Assembly (NCBI GenBank): GCA_001692895.1
Contig: KV748217.1
Location: forward strand, 992,001-1,056,000
Reading direction: 5' to 3'
DNA length: 64,000 bases
Source of the DNA: Cenococcum geophilum 1.58
Lineage: Eukaryota; Ascomycota; Dothideomycetes; Gloniales; Gloniaceae
Translations under genes and position numbers: made by a program
Notes under the pieces: generated by a model
The model's input: the letters and a program-made list of their open reading frames with translations, nothing else
Database searches by the model: none
What the model was told of the DNA's origin: nothing
Shown: positions 1 to 11,882 of the stretch, piece after piece
Position numbering within the stretch: position 1 is the stretch's first letter
Layout: every line of letters starts with the position of its first letter

Positions 1-1609
1 CAGTGGTCTTTTAATAGATGTATAGCCGTATAATATCTATAGGCCCTAGTAGAGCATCTATCTCCTATATGGCCAAATTTTCGGCAGCTATTATACTGCG
101 TAGTAGGAGAGACCTTAAGGTATTTTACTACCTTAGTAGCTGTACCTGCAATTAATATCTCTTTTTGCTTAAGGATTTCTTATCTTTTTTCTTCGTTCTC
201 TATAGTAAAAACTATAGAGCTAAATCTAGTCTATAAATCGTGTCTTTTTATACTAGGTAAGATCTATCTAGGTAGTCCTTATATCCTTATAGGATTAAAN
301 GTCTNNATTTCTTCTTTTAGAAGCTTAGAGCCTCCTTCTCCTAGGAAAGGTAGGGTAGGAACCCNATAGGCTATAATTTAAACCCATNGTTCTAGTTTTT
401 GTTCNCTTTAAAAGGTAAAGCAGTTATACTAGATTTCCTTATATTTAACTAGGAAATCCGCATTATACTCTTCCGTAGTCGTAAGGAGAATATTTTGTTT
501 TCCTTTAGTTTTAGCTATAGATGCTAAAACAGGTTTTTCTACTTGCAGTTTTAATGCAAATAGTTAATTGACTTTGTTTCGTATAGAGAAGGTATCTAGA
601 GGTTGGTCCTTTTAGTCTATAATTAGGACTAGCTTTCTTTTTTATAGCTGCTTTTTCTTACTTCTAGTAGAAGTAGAAGAAGTAGGGAATGGTAGTAACG
701 ATGAGGGTAAAGAGGACAAAGTAGGGAGGTCCTTTTTTAGCCTCTCTGCGTAGGTTTCTTTAGTAGGGGCTACCTCCTTACGGAGAGCTCTTACTTCTTC
801 GACTAGTCCTTTTAGGATATCTTTTGTCTTTTCTTTTCCTTTTATAAAGGGATTTTCTCCTACTAGGATACTATGTGTATAGTCCTCTAGCTGTTTAACT
901 TGTTCCTTTTTATCTTCTTCTCCTTCTTTTAGCCCTTTATAGGCCTGGGTTAGGCTATCTAAAGCCTTTATAGGTGTTGTTCTGGAGAAAGGGGAGAGAA
1001 AGATATACTAGGTATACCCGCCGTAAAAGTTATTAGTTTAGTTGTCTTTTTTGCAGGTTTTTGGTTTTCTTTTTTAGTAAAAGACTAAGGATGTTCTCTT
1101 TTTTCTCCTGTCCTAAATAGGCCAGAAGAAGGAGAAGGGCCAGAAAAAGTGAATGTAGATATAGACTCATTATCNCTTATTTCTATAGGAGGTTTCTTTT
1201 TAGGCCTACCGGGCCTTGGCATTTTGTATCTTATAGGGGGGTTTCCCTAGTTTTTCTATCCTTATACCCTTTCTCCTTACTAATCCTACTAGAAGATTTC
1301 TGGGGAGATTAGGCTAAGAGGTAGTAGAGAAACTAGCCCCTATTTTATAGTTTTGGTATTAGTAGTAGTGGTAGTAGTTTTAGTATTCCTGTCCGTGCCT
1401 CGCTTATAAGCTAGGGCCACCCTTAGAGAAATTTTTCTATTGGGGGAAAGGGGTAAAACGACAAATAAATCCACCTTTAGCTCGCTAGGCAGTAGGAATT
1501 AGGTCTTAAAAGTTAGAAAATCGAGTGTTTTTGATGGTAGAATGGGTATGCGTAAGTTTTGGAGTGTAGTGCTACCTTTTGGTAAGGTTGCATGTGTGGT
1601 ATAAGTTTT
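1..1609 (-). mobile_element. LINE-like element copy A1 (ORF1 part only, heavily RIP-mutated, cut by the window edge)
   Basis: This stretch aligns almost base for base with 12398-14026 (copy A2), including the 5' leader, the ORF1 start region near 1220 and the region upstream of the zinc knuckle near position 60. Compared with A2 it carries more C-to-T and G-to-A changes, so it is the more RIP-damaged copy. The element reads on the minus strand; its 5' end is at about 1609, where the sequence passes directly into copia element C1. The 3' end lies left of the window, so its TSD cannot be tested. The product would be the same gag-like ORF1 protein described for A2. Confidence 0.8.
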
Positions 1610-4182
1610 AGAAAGTGATGCACCCTAAGGGGGTTTGGACCCTAATTATACTAAAAGAGATTATAGTACCCTTGCTAAAACGAATTGTATATTGGCCTAC
1701 TGTTAAATAGTTAATCTATATAAAGTTATTAAGCTGCTAAAGGGCTTAAACTTAAGGTTCTCCTACTATAGATACTCCTATAGCTCTAGTATTTAGTATA
1801 ATACTATAGAAGATATTTGCCGAGTATTTATTATTAAAGGAGAACGTAGAGCTCTTCTTTAGCTTATTAAAGATATTTAACTTTATAATAGAATAGAGCG
1901 TAGATTGGTTATTAAGAATAGTAACGGTTTATATACTATCTACCTTACTATACTTAGTAAAGTAATAGTCGGGTAAGTAGTCCTTAATTTTTATATCTAT
2001 AAGGAGCTATTCGGCCTTATTAACCTTACCCTTAAGATCTTCTACGCCTTTATATTAAACTAGGAAACTTTAAAAGTAGGCTATAATAGCCTTATAATTT
2101 TTAACGTTTCTTATACTCTGGCGAAACTTATTATATACCTCCTTTTGTTTATTAAAAGAATGCCTAGTTAACTAGTAATTTAGTTTCTTATAAACGTAGC
2201 ACTTCTTCTAGTAATTACTTTGGAATAAACCTCTATAAGGACCTCCACCTTTACCTTATAGCCGTTAATTATACCCTTTACTATATTGCCTACTACGGCC
2301 ACTATACATTTGATTAGTCTAGTTATAATTATATTAGTCGGCTAGGTTATCTAGGTTAATTAAAGTAGACTAAAGTTAGGCGTTAAATTGCTATACTTCT
2401 TAAGAGCGTAGAGTGGTGCTAATAGAAGATCTTAGTTAAGTATATACTCCTTTATAAGTATTTATAGAATTAAAAAGAGTAAGGTTATATTCTTTAACGC
2501 CTTAATATATGCTAATAACTTAATTATATAGGCTGAAATCCTCTTAATATAATTCGGGTAAACCACGCTAAATTATTTAAAGTCAATTAAAGAGCTTTTA
2601 AAGATAATTAAGCTGAGGGACACCTGGGTTTATAGCAATAATTCTTAGAAAGGTAGTCTCTCTCTATTCTAATATATACTGCTACTTATTCTCTTCTGTT
2701 TTAAAGTGGCATCTTAACTTATATATTATGCGGTTAAAATTATATCCTTTTCCTACTAAATAATTATAATAAAAGGTACTAGCTTAGCCCTTAAGTATAA
2801 CAGAATAGGCGTTATAGTATTAATTAGACTCTATTCTTACCTTCTAGTAATAGTTATAAAAGATATATAGTTTTGAATTAAGAACATTATATAATTCTTT
2901 GCTAAACTTCTTCTCCTAATTTAAATAGAGCTTCGCAAGCTTTATAAGCAATTTTAAACTGCCTCTAATTTAAGATTAAGATAAGGGAGGTAGAAGTTAT
3001 ATTATAGGCTATAGTAGGGACGTAGGTCTAACCAGTAGAGTCTAAAGGTTAATAAATTGTAAATTAATAGGATCCTATACCTGCTTTTATTAGGGTATAG
3101 TATCTAACGTTAAAGTTATAGGTTAAATTGGATATATAGGAGTTAAAGGCGGAGGTAGATTTGTCTTTAGAGGTATATTACTTAGATTCTATTATAAGTT
3201 AAGCTTCCTTATAGTATGTAGTTAGTGCTCAATCTCTTATAGAGTCTATTTGTGCTCTTCTTTTATGTTAATAACCTACTCCTAAATATTATCTCTAATA
3301 ATGCCCCCATCTATAGGGATAAATACTTTATTCTCCTAAAGGAAGTTACGGAAGTCCCGTACGATATCCTTATTCGCAAGAGCCTATATTTCCTTTATCC
3401 ATCTAATAAAGTCCTTCTTTATACAGTACTATAGTATAGTATTATTATATTTGCTGTCTTTATAGTATACTATACGGTATAATAAGAATCCGTTTAAGTC
3501 TTGCTAATTAACATCTTTAATATTAGTTGTATTAGTGTTCTATATCTTTAAGTTAATATTGTCCTCGTACTTCTTTAGGTAGGTTAACGCCATAATAGCT
3601 ATTATTAAAGGTTGTTTAACGCGTTTTTGATAAAAATTAAGGGAAATAAAGGTTATTTAACGTGTAGTTAGGTAGTAATTATAATTTTATGGTCTGCGAA
3701 GGTACACTAAAGGTATTTAGATGGTTATTTAATGCGTTTCGGACGTTAACTTAGGACCCTAGGTTTAGTAATACTTCTAACCTAAAGTACTTAACTAAAT
3801 CTTTGTAAACGCGATTATTCTATATAATAGACGCAACTTAGTACCTCCTAGTACTTAGTGATACTTCTATTACTAGTTTTTTTATAAGTTTAAGGTAGTA
3901 TAGTATTGCCGGGATCTATTCTATATAAGCGCATATAGCACCCCTATATAAGACTATCTCTTCTATTCGAAAACCTAGCTGCTTTATAGTTAACTATGTA
4001 TTTAACCACTAATCAGTATTAGTCATATAGGGTGACTCACTAATAATGACTACTTAAGTAGGTTATAGTGATGTTAGTTAATAAAGCTTATTAATTGGAA
4101 TAAGGAAGAGCGAGGAGCTTAAGACTCCTCGCCACGCTAGTGCCGCGGCGTCACGTGACGACCGCTTGCCTCATTCCCGACA
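1610..4182 (-). mobile_element. Ty1/copia retrotransposon C1, 5' half (gag and protease region)
   Basis: The minus strand of 1610-2900 matches the plus-strand copia C3 (53040-53168 joined to 61179-61680), showing the same gag C-terminal part and protease region up to the block equivalent to C3 61640-61680. The C1 reading is then cut by A1. The integrase and RT parts must lie left of A1, outside the window. The right end is a short LTR-like segment ending ...cccgaca at 4182, and copia C0 resumes at 4183. The gag part around 3250-3430 is still readable on the minus strand. All frames carry RIP stops, so this is a dead copy. Confidence 0.8.
4072..4182 (-). repeat. Probable 5' LTR of copia C1
   Basis: On the minus strand it starts TGTCGGGAATGAGG and ends CTAACA. 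It shares the CCGCGG...GTGGCGAGGAG...CTCCTCG hairpin block and the following TTATTAACTAACA with the start of C3 at 51270-51361. The outer edge at 4182 is fairly firm because coding sequence of C0 follows. The inner edge is inferred from where C1 and C3 stop aligning well. Confidence 0.45.
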
Positions 4183-5429
4183 CTATTTAAATATTATATA
4201 ATCGCTTATATTAATAACGACCTTTAGATAAAAATCTCTACCTTATTTATTTGTAAGAATTTATTAAAGAAATATATTGTCTAATTATAACTATTATATG
4301 TAACAATTTTTGGAAATAAGTTAATATATACTTAATAGAAGGGCTTTATTGCCTTATTAGTAAGTGCTCTTTTTAATATAATTTTATAAGCCTTACTAAC
4401 AGCATAGGTCTTATAGTTAATTATTATCGGTTCTTAAAGCTTTACACTACCTACCTCTTATAGTAGATATTTAATTACTTTAGGTGCTATATAACCTAGT
4501 CTCCTATACTAAAGCCTTCCTACTACTTCCTAATTAGGAAGGGGGTCTTGTAATTAGATTACAAATAAGGCCTTTAGCTTATTATATTTAAGCATATTTT
4601 AGTTATAATATCGCTTATAATAGGTAAACGTCTTATAATCGTCTTTATAATATAGTAGGTTCTTTTTATTATCCCACTATATATTCTTATTATTAAACCT
4701 ATCTAAATAGGCCAAATTTATATAGAACGCCAGTATATATACTACGTTAGCTAGTAGGATCCTCTTAGGGCCTATTGGTGTCTAAATTATAACTACTATT
4801 ACCCCTATACCCTAAACTAGATCTAGGCCTATTCCGGTATATATAAAGTTATTACTTAGCCGGAGCTTATTAATAAATCTTAATTAATTATTAATAACGT
4901 ATATTATAGTTCCGTTATTAAGGATTATACTATTATATAGCTTATAGTTAGAACCTATATTATAGGCGCCCACTTAGTATCTAGTAAAGATACTATAGTT
5001 ATCTTCCTTTTAACTTCTATCTAGGCTCTATATAGCTTCCTTTTATAAAGCTGCCTTACCTATAGCCTGCTGCCTTATTTTCTTAATTTTTAATTTAGTC
5101 TAATTTAATACGCTTATAATCCTTTCCTTAACTTTTATAGCTGTGGCTTTATCTAATTTCCAATCCTTTAATTAAACTAATTTATTAATATAGGGACAGT
5201 CCTAAAATTAGTAAATAACTCCGTAGTAGTATAATAGGGCGTTTTTCTTCTAGATAGTAGTCTTAGGAGCCTTAGGAGCTTCGTCCTTAGAAGCTTCGTT
5301 AATTAACTTGCCCTAAAAGCCTACTATATTAGCACTAAGCTAATCTCTTCTCTTTTAGGCAATCTCTAATTGTTAATTATTTTAATAGATTTTAACTAGT
5401 CGATATATAGATATTATATAGTTACTAGC
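4183..5429 (-). mobile_element. Ty1/copia retrotransposon C0, middle part (gag end, protease, GAG-pre-integrase, start of integrase)
   Basis: Minus-strand translation, reading through RIP stops, gives a copia polyprotein: a protease-like stretch near 4700-4990 with the VQTPIGPKRILLANV block, then a GAG-pre-integrase block near 4380-4560 (RRLGYIAPKVIKYL). The same polyprotein continues at 14918, on the far side of gypsy G0. The left end is cut by C1 and the right end by G0. The integrase remainder and RT should lie left of C1, outside the window. No frame is intact. Confidence 0.8.
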
Positions 5430-5616
5430 TGTTATAGTACTGCAATAAAGTAGACTAAATAACTACGTTATAGTATAAAGAGGGAAAGAAGGTAGAAAGG
5501 GGGTATTGTATATAAATAGTAGGGCCGGCCGCTAAGTCACTAGTAGTAGGCTAGCTAATAGTAGGAAATAGTACGAGATAGTATAAAATAGTATGCGTTA
5601 GGTTAGTGCCGTAATA
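5430..5616 (-). repeat. 3' LTR of gypsy G0
   Basis: 187 bp, direct copy of 14731-14917. The outer edge abuts the ctagc target duplication. Confidence 0.9.
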
Positions 5617-5710
5617 GTACTCCTTTTCCTAAATAGTTTAGTTCTTAAACTAGATAAATAACTTAAAAATAGGCAGCATATAGGGTTGCCTATTTTTTAC
5701 TGTAAAGATA

Positions 5711-5813
5711 TTAGTTTTACTTACCGCCCTTAACTAAGCTAATAGCGATTTTCTATACCGGGTATAGAAAATCCTAATTAGTTAGTTTAGTAAGTAAGGT
5801 TAGTAAAACTCTA
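5711..5813. repeat. Imperfect palindrome in the 3' untranslated region of G0
   Basis: Two arms of about 50 bases pair around a perfect 27-base core at 5747-5773 (GATTTTCTATACC, one central G, then its complement). A related block lies at about 34193-34289 in the equivalent place of gypsy G3. Close by in both elements is a short second palindrome, AACTTTAACCGC followed by GTTAAAGTT (5870-5895 and 34335-34357). It could be a small foldback insertion or a structural part of the 3' untranslated region. Confidence 0.6.
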
Positions 5814-8800
5814 TACCGCCACCTAAATTAATCCGCGTGGCGTTTCTTGGTAAGAATTTAGCTAATTAGATAACTTTAACCGCTAGTTAAAGTTTTATAA
5901 CATCTTAACCACCACAAATTTTAATACGGTAGTTGGCCGTAACCTTAGCGTAACTTTTCCTTATCTTATACCTAGTTTAGGGGTCTTAGCTTTTTAGGGT
6001 GTTACTTATAAAAGCACTATACAGCTTATTTATAACCCTTTAGGTCTTTCTTTAGCTACTAGGTTATATCCTTATAATATTTCTATTTAATCTTATAAGT
6101 TAGGCCCTAGGGGTCTTTGTTATATATATTAAGGATTTTTTTAAACTCCCATTTATCTTCTATATTGCCGTTATTATCTCTCTTTACCACTTATTCTTAT
6201 ATATTACGGCGCTCTATAATATTAATATTTACTTAATTAGGGATCTCTTTAGTAGCCTAGAGGCGGACCTTAGATATATAAAAGGATTTATTTACTTAGA
6301 TATAGTCTAAGAGGTTTACTATAATTACCCCTTAGTATACTACGAGTATGGGGTATAGGCCGTCCTATTTATTATTCCATTTCTTTTTAGGTTTATTTAT
6401 CTTTATATTTTTTAAGCTAACTATAACTATATCGCCTTTATAGAATAACGCGCTCTTATCTCTATAGGTATTAGTATTATCTTTATAGCGTTATTATAAA
6501 ATCCGGGCTAGGGCCTTAAGCTATATTAATATCCGCTTAAAGTAGTCGGCTATAGAGTCTACGTAGAAGAACTCCTTCTTTACTTATATTAATAGTGTTA
6601 ATAGGTAGGGGCTAGCAGGCTTGATTTTAAGGTAAGGGTTAAAGCTATAGTTTATAAAAAGTAGGGAGATGCCTATACTCTTGTTAACTTAGTTATTTAT
6701 AGTAAACTTAGTAAGTGGTAGGTAGTTAACCTAGTTGTCTTATATAAAGCTAATAAAAGTATAAAGGTATTTGTTTACGGTAGCGTTAATAATTTTAGTT
6801 TAGCCGTCTATTTCTAGGTATTAGGCTAAGCTTAATTACAAGATTATTTTAAGGCGTTTACTTAGTTATTGCTAGAAGTTGCTAATAAATTATATGCTGT
6901 AATTAGAGATAATTATACTTAGTATACCGTGGAGCTTATATATATTATTAATAAAGCCATTAACTAGCTCCTCTATTAAGAGTTCTATTACTAAAATAAG
7001 GTATTATATTTTAGTTAGGCGGTCTATAATAATAAGGATATATTTATATACATTACTATAGCGTTAGTATACTAGCAGCGTTATAATATAGTTAATTAAG
7101 ATATTAGTCTATAGGTGGGCGGGTAATTTTAATAACTTTAAAAAAACTAGGTAGGGTAGAATAGGGGGCCTTAGTGCAAAAGTATAGGGTATAATCTTTA
7201 ATAAAAGTAGCTATAAACTAGGAGATTCCTAGCTACTAGTATATTTAGTTTAAGAGGTTAAGAGTCTTAACCCAGCTAGGGTAATTAGTAGGGCCGCTAC
7301 TATAAGAACGATGGGTAACTTCTAGGCGGAGGTCTAAGGCATTAGGGATAAAGAGATATTAGCGGAAGTAGATCTGTCCGTTAATAACACTATATTTTAA
7401 CTTATTATAATAAAGTAATTTCCTAATCTTCTTTAGCTAATGGCGAGCTTTCTAATTATATAGGGCCGCTATTATATCTCTTGCGAGTTTGTTCTCCTAG
7501 TATCCTAGCTAAATTAACTTATTTAGTAATATTTGGCTATTTCAGGGTCTAGAGCGGTTATAAACTTTGTGTTATTATAATTATAGGACTTATATAGTAA
7601 TTCTTCTAAGATTATAGGGTTAACTTTTTAGGGTAGTATAATAACTTAGGCTTGGTAGTAGAGGTATTTATTATTAGCATCCTTAGGCCTTATTCCTAGT
7701 AGCCGGCTTAAGGTATTAGGGAGTGTAGCTTTGCTACTAGGTCTATATATAATTATAAAGTTAAACTATAAAAGGAACTCTACCTACTAGACTTAGTACT
7801 AATTTAGTTGCTTAGTAGTTATAAACGTCTATAGGTTTTTATAGTCGGTAATAATTTTAAACGGCTCCTTAGTCCCTTATAGCTTAGGACGTTATTCCTT
7901 TAAAGCCTTAATAATAGCTAAGAGTTTTTTATTGTAGATCTTATAGTTATACTTTAGCGTAGAGTACTTTACGGAGAAGAATGCGACTAGTTTTAATTTT
8001 CTATTATTATTATACTAGGAAAGGACTCCGCCGAAAGCCTAATTTAATACATTTATCTCTACCACTATTTTCTTTATATAGTTATAGTATGCTAATACTA
8101 GTACTAAAGTAAAGGCTCCCTTAAGGGCCTTAAACAATTTGGCTTATTCTAGTCCCTATAGCCATCCAATATCCTTCTTTAGGAGTTTTATTATAGGTAT
8201 AGTAATAGTAAAGTAGCCTTAGATAAATCGTTAGTAGAAGTTCGCAAAGCTAAGAAATTATTATAGTTCTTTAATTAATATCGGGTCCTTTTATTCCTAT
8301 AAGGCCTATACCTTCTTAGGGTCTATAGTTATACTATTAGTTAAGATAATTAAGCCGAGGTATTTTGTTTTAGTAGAGTAGAACTTAAACTTATTAATAT
8401 TAATTTAAAGGCCAGCATTACCAAGTCTTTAGATGACTTTATTTATATACTTAATATACTTAGCGCGTGTTTTAGAAAAGACAAGGACGTCGTCTAGGTA
8501 GGCAGTATAGTAGTTATTAAGGGCGTTATATAGAATATAGTTAATATAGTTTTAAAACGTAGTAGGTGCATTATAAAGGCTAAATAGTATAACTAGCATC
8601 TTATAGAGTCTGAACTGGGTAATAAATGCTATAAGCTACTTATAGCCCTTTATAATCCGGATCTAGTTAAACGTAGTAATTATATTAAGTTTAGTAAAGT
8701 ACTTAGCACTATAAAGTGCGTTAAGTATTTTATAGATTAGTAGTAGTAGGTACTAATTCTTAATAGTAACTATATTTAGGCCTTAGTAGTTATAGTAGAT

Positions 8801-8908
8801 TTATACACTACCGCTAGGCTTAGTAGTGAGGAGGAATAGTGCGGTAGCTAATAAGGTTAATTTACGGATAAAACCCTTATCCAGTATCTTATTAATCCAC
8901 TTCTTTAC

Positions 8909-9009
8909 TGTAAGAGTATATATATTAGGTCCCGCCGCGCTTGCAACAAGTTCGCAAGCACTCTCAGTCTTTTTAGCCGTATGGCGACGTGGAGGCGGGC
9001 CACGTTACA
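8909..9009 (+). repeat. 5' LTR of T1
   Basis: 101 bp, starts TG and ends CA. It holds the TATA-like AGTATATATATTA and, 20 bases further on, AAGTTCGCAAGCAC, which is complementary to the presumed primer site. Confidence 0.92.
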
Positions 9010-9012
9010 ATT

Positions 9013-9026
9013 GTGCTTGCGAACTT
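9013..9026 (+). promoter_or_regulatory. Putative self-priming primer-binding site of T1
   Basis: GTGCTTGCGAACTT is a perfect 14-nt reverse complement of 8948-8961 (and of the matching bases in the second LTR). It lies three nucleotides downstream of the LTR, where a primer-binding site belongs. It does not begin with TGG, as a tRNA-primed site normally would. The functional reading is inference. Confidence 0.65.
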
Positions 9027-9221
9027 ACTGGGGCCAGGTGTCGTGGGTTCGATCCCTATCGGTCACTTCGCTCTGGTATAGTCTAACGCGCATCCGTGCG
9101 ATAAGGCGTCGGTGGAGATTCCGATCGCTTACGTTACTGGGGACTAACTAATATGGTGATACTCTTGGCGTGATCCCTGTGGACGAGCGCTCGGGGACGA
9201 GCGCGTAGAGGAGAGGGCAAT

Positions 9222-9322
9222 TGTAAGAGTATATATATTAGGTCCCGCCGCGCTTACGACAAGTTCGCAAGCACTCTCAGTCTTTTTGGCCGTATGGCGA
9301 CGTGGAGGCGGGCCACGTTACA
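9222..9322 (+). repeat. 3' LTR of T1
   Basis: 101-bp direct copy of 8909-9009 with three G/A differences, preceded by a purine tract and followed by the tttac duplication. Confidence 0.92.
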
Positions 9323-11882
9323 TTTACATACCTAAGTTTAGCAGGTAAAAGTAGTCTATTTTTATAGTATGGGGCCTAGTTTCTAGGGATAATCTTAATT
9401 TTATAGTTCTATAGTTAGTAAGGGGGCAGCTTATCTACGTTCTTAGGGAGGAAGTGCTTAATATATTTATAAAACTCCTTTAGTAGGCGTTATAGAATAT
9501 CTTTATAGGTTAATCCTGGTTTGCCTTTTAGGAAATTTTTAATATTAGTATTAACTATCTTCTAATATAAAAGCTTAGGTTTAGTTTTTAAATTTGTCTT
9601 AAGGAAGTTATAGAAATAGGGGGGGAGCACTTTACAGGCTTCCTTTATTATATAGTCGCCTTCCACTAGCTAGCGGAAAGACCTTTTTAATAGGTTTGGT
9701 ACTTCTATTAGGCCTATAGGCAGCTCTCTAAATAGCTATTAGTACTTATCTTATTTAACTAGTTCTACTAGCTTCGCTATATAAATCCTTATTACCTTTA
9801 TATCTTTTTATTTATAGAACTGGGTAAAATTAATAGTATAAGTGTATTTAATATTATCCAAGTTAGAGCGTATCTAGTTCTCTAGTGCTACGGCTAGGCT
9901 AGTACGGCTTAGTTGGCCCAGGGGGGCGGAAATAAGGCGGTGGCCTTATACGGTACGCGCGGGAGATAGGCATAAGGTTAGGCATTATAGTGGCGCGATT
10001 CCTATTATCCGGGTCTTAGTAGTTTTATAGCTAGTCCTTACTATAACGCAAGCTATAGTATACGTATATAGTATATAGCTTAGTTCTAGGTATTAGGCTA
10101 GGCGGCTAGGGTTTAAATAGTACCTAGGTTAGGGTTAGATTCTTAATAGTAGCGGCGTAAAGCGGACCTTCTTCCTTAGTCTCGGTAGGGCTGGCTAGCC
10201 TATTATTTTAGTCTTAAGTGCTAGGGTAGTCCAGTCTTCTACTATTTTGTTTCTTTACAGCTATATAGGCTCCCCTTTATTAGGAATGTCTTCTACTATT
10301 AGGGCTTTATATATAGTCCTAAGCACTAGGCTTAGTAGTGCTAAGTATCTATATAGGGCGTCCCTACTACCGTCAGTTATCCCCTATAGGAAGTAGTGCC
10401 TAAAGTAGTAGTCTAAGTTAAAGCGGATTTTAAGTTTCCTAAAGCTAGGACGGGGCTTATACTTCTAAAGCTAGGGCATACCTAAAATAATTAGGGTAGT
10501 AGGTAAGAGTTTAGTAATAAAAAAGAGTATGGCTTTAGTATAAAGGCCAATTAATATTTAGGTGGTAAAGTAGTCCGTAATAAGCGAAGTTAGGATACTA
10601 TCTATAAGGCGCAGTGGCTTAGGTGCTAGTAGCTTCTTAATTATAACGTTATACTTTCTTATAATAAACTCTGCGTTAGTAAATGCTATTATAATACTAC
10701 TGGAGTCTACTAGGCTTACTATATTAATATAAACTTAGGGGTATAGGTTATATAATAAGGAGAGTTAGGTTTAAATAAAGATTAATTTCTTATTACTATT
10801 TACTAATCTAAGATTAAGTAGTAGCTTACTAATAGAAAGGATTAATTAATCTAGTAATAGGGACCTAATCTTCTTATTTTTCTCCTTATATGGTTTAGAC
10901 CCTTAAACGTAACTTAGTCTAAGGGTTTACCTTTTAATAACTGGGGTATAAGGCTGTCTTAGCGGGGCGGTCTAGTGTCTATCTAGCTAGCGGTGTTAGT
11001 CTTAGTCTTAGTTGGGGTATAAAAAGACGATATTTTGCCGATAATATAGCCATATTTATATTCGCTAGCGTAGAGTCACTAATACTAGGCGTTGTTAACG
11101 GGTTAGGCTCCTATATAGGGTATAGTTTAAAGTAACTAAGCTATAGGGTTAAAGGGGGGGAGTCGTCCGCCGCGGCTATAATAGGCTTTATAGTTGCCGC
11201 ATCTATAATAGACTCTATAGTCGCCGCGTCCGCGGTTATTAGTTCGCGTTATTTAATAAGGTAGCATTAGGACTAAGTTTACTATTTTAATAGGGTTATA
11301 GGCGTCCTTTTAGTGACCAGATAGGCTATAGGTAAGGTATAGTCTATTATTAATGCGGCGCTTACACTCTATATTTAAGATTTTATTAAGGTCTATAGGT
11401 TCTCTAGTTACTACTAGAGTTGGAGTTAATATAGGGGTAGGGGCTTAGGCAGGTAGGCAGTAGTTAGTGTTCTTCTTAAAGTTAGCTTAGTATATATAGT
11501 TCGCGAGGTTTTTAGCAAATATATCTATCTACTTACTCAAACCTATATAGTTACTATTATTAATTTTATAGGTAAGTCTAAGTACCAGCTCTTTTATCTT
11601 TAAAGAAATAAACTTTTAAAGTAGGTCTACCTTCTATTTATCTGTCTTCTTAGCGCAGACTATTAGCTTATTAAGCTCTTCCTTTTAGGACTAGTAATTA
11701 CGCTTGCTATAGGGGAAATAGTTAAGCTTATTCTTTGCGACCTGGGTTATATTAAAGACCTTATAGTAGGTAGTAAGGTCTTTAAGTATATCTTCCTTAG
11801 TAGGCCATTTCTATATAGATGTGTTATTTGGGTTCTTATATATAAGCTCTAAGCCCTACTTAATAAACTTATAGGCCTTATT

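Larger units (their letters stand above)
8909..9322 (+). mobile_element. T1: miniature LTR retrotransposon (TRIM/SMART type), hardly RIP-mutated
   Basis: This is a 414-bp, GC-rich insertion in the RT gene of G0. It has two 101-bp direct terminal repeats (8909-9009 and 9222-9322) starting TGTAAGAG and ending CACGTTACA, differing at only three positions, all G/A. A perfect 5-bp duplication, tttac, flanks it (8904-8908 and 9323-9327). The 212-bp interior has no coding capacity. A purine tract, GTAGAGGAGAGGGCAAT (9205-9221), abuts the second LTR, which sets the orientation as plus. Bases 9013-9026 (GTGCTTGCGAACTT), three bases after the first LTR, are the exact complement of 8948-8961 inside that LTR. 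A TATA-like run lies at LTR positions 9-20. This fits a Tf1-like self-primed element. It depends on an unknown autonomous partner. Confidence 0.9.

Noticed and set aside
8826-9086. 86-residue ORF across the left edge of T1
   Set aside because: It joins RIP-mutated gypsy sequence to a non-coding LTR, so it is a chance frame.
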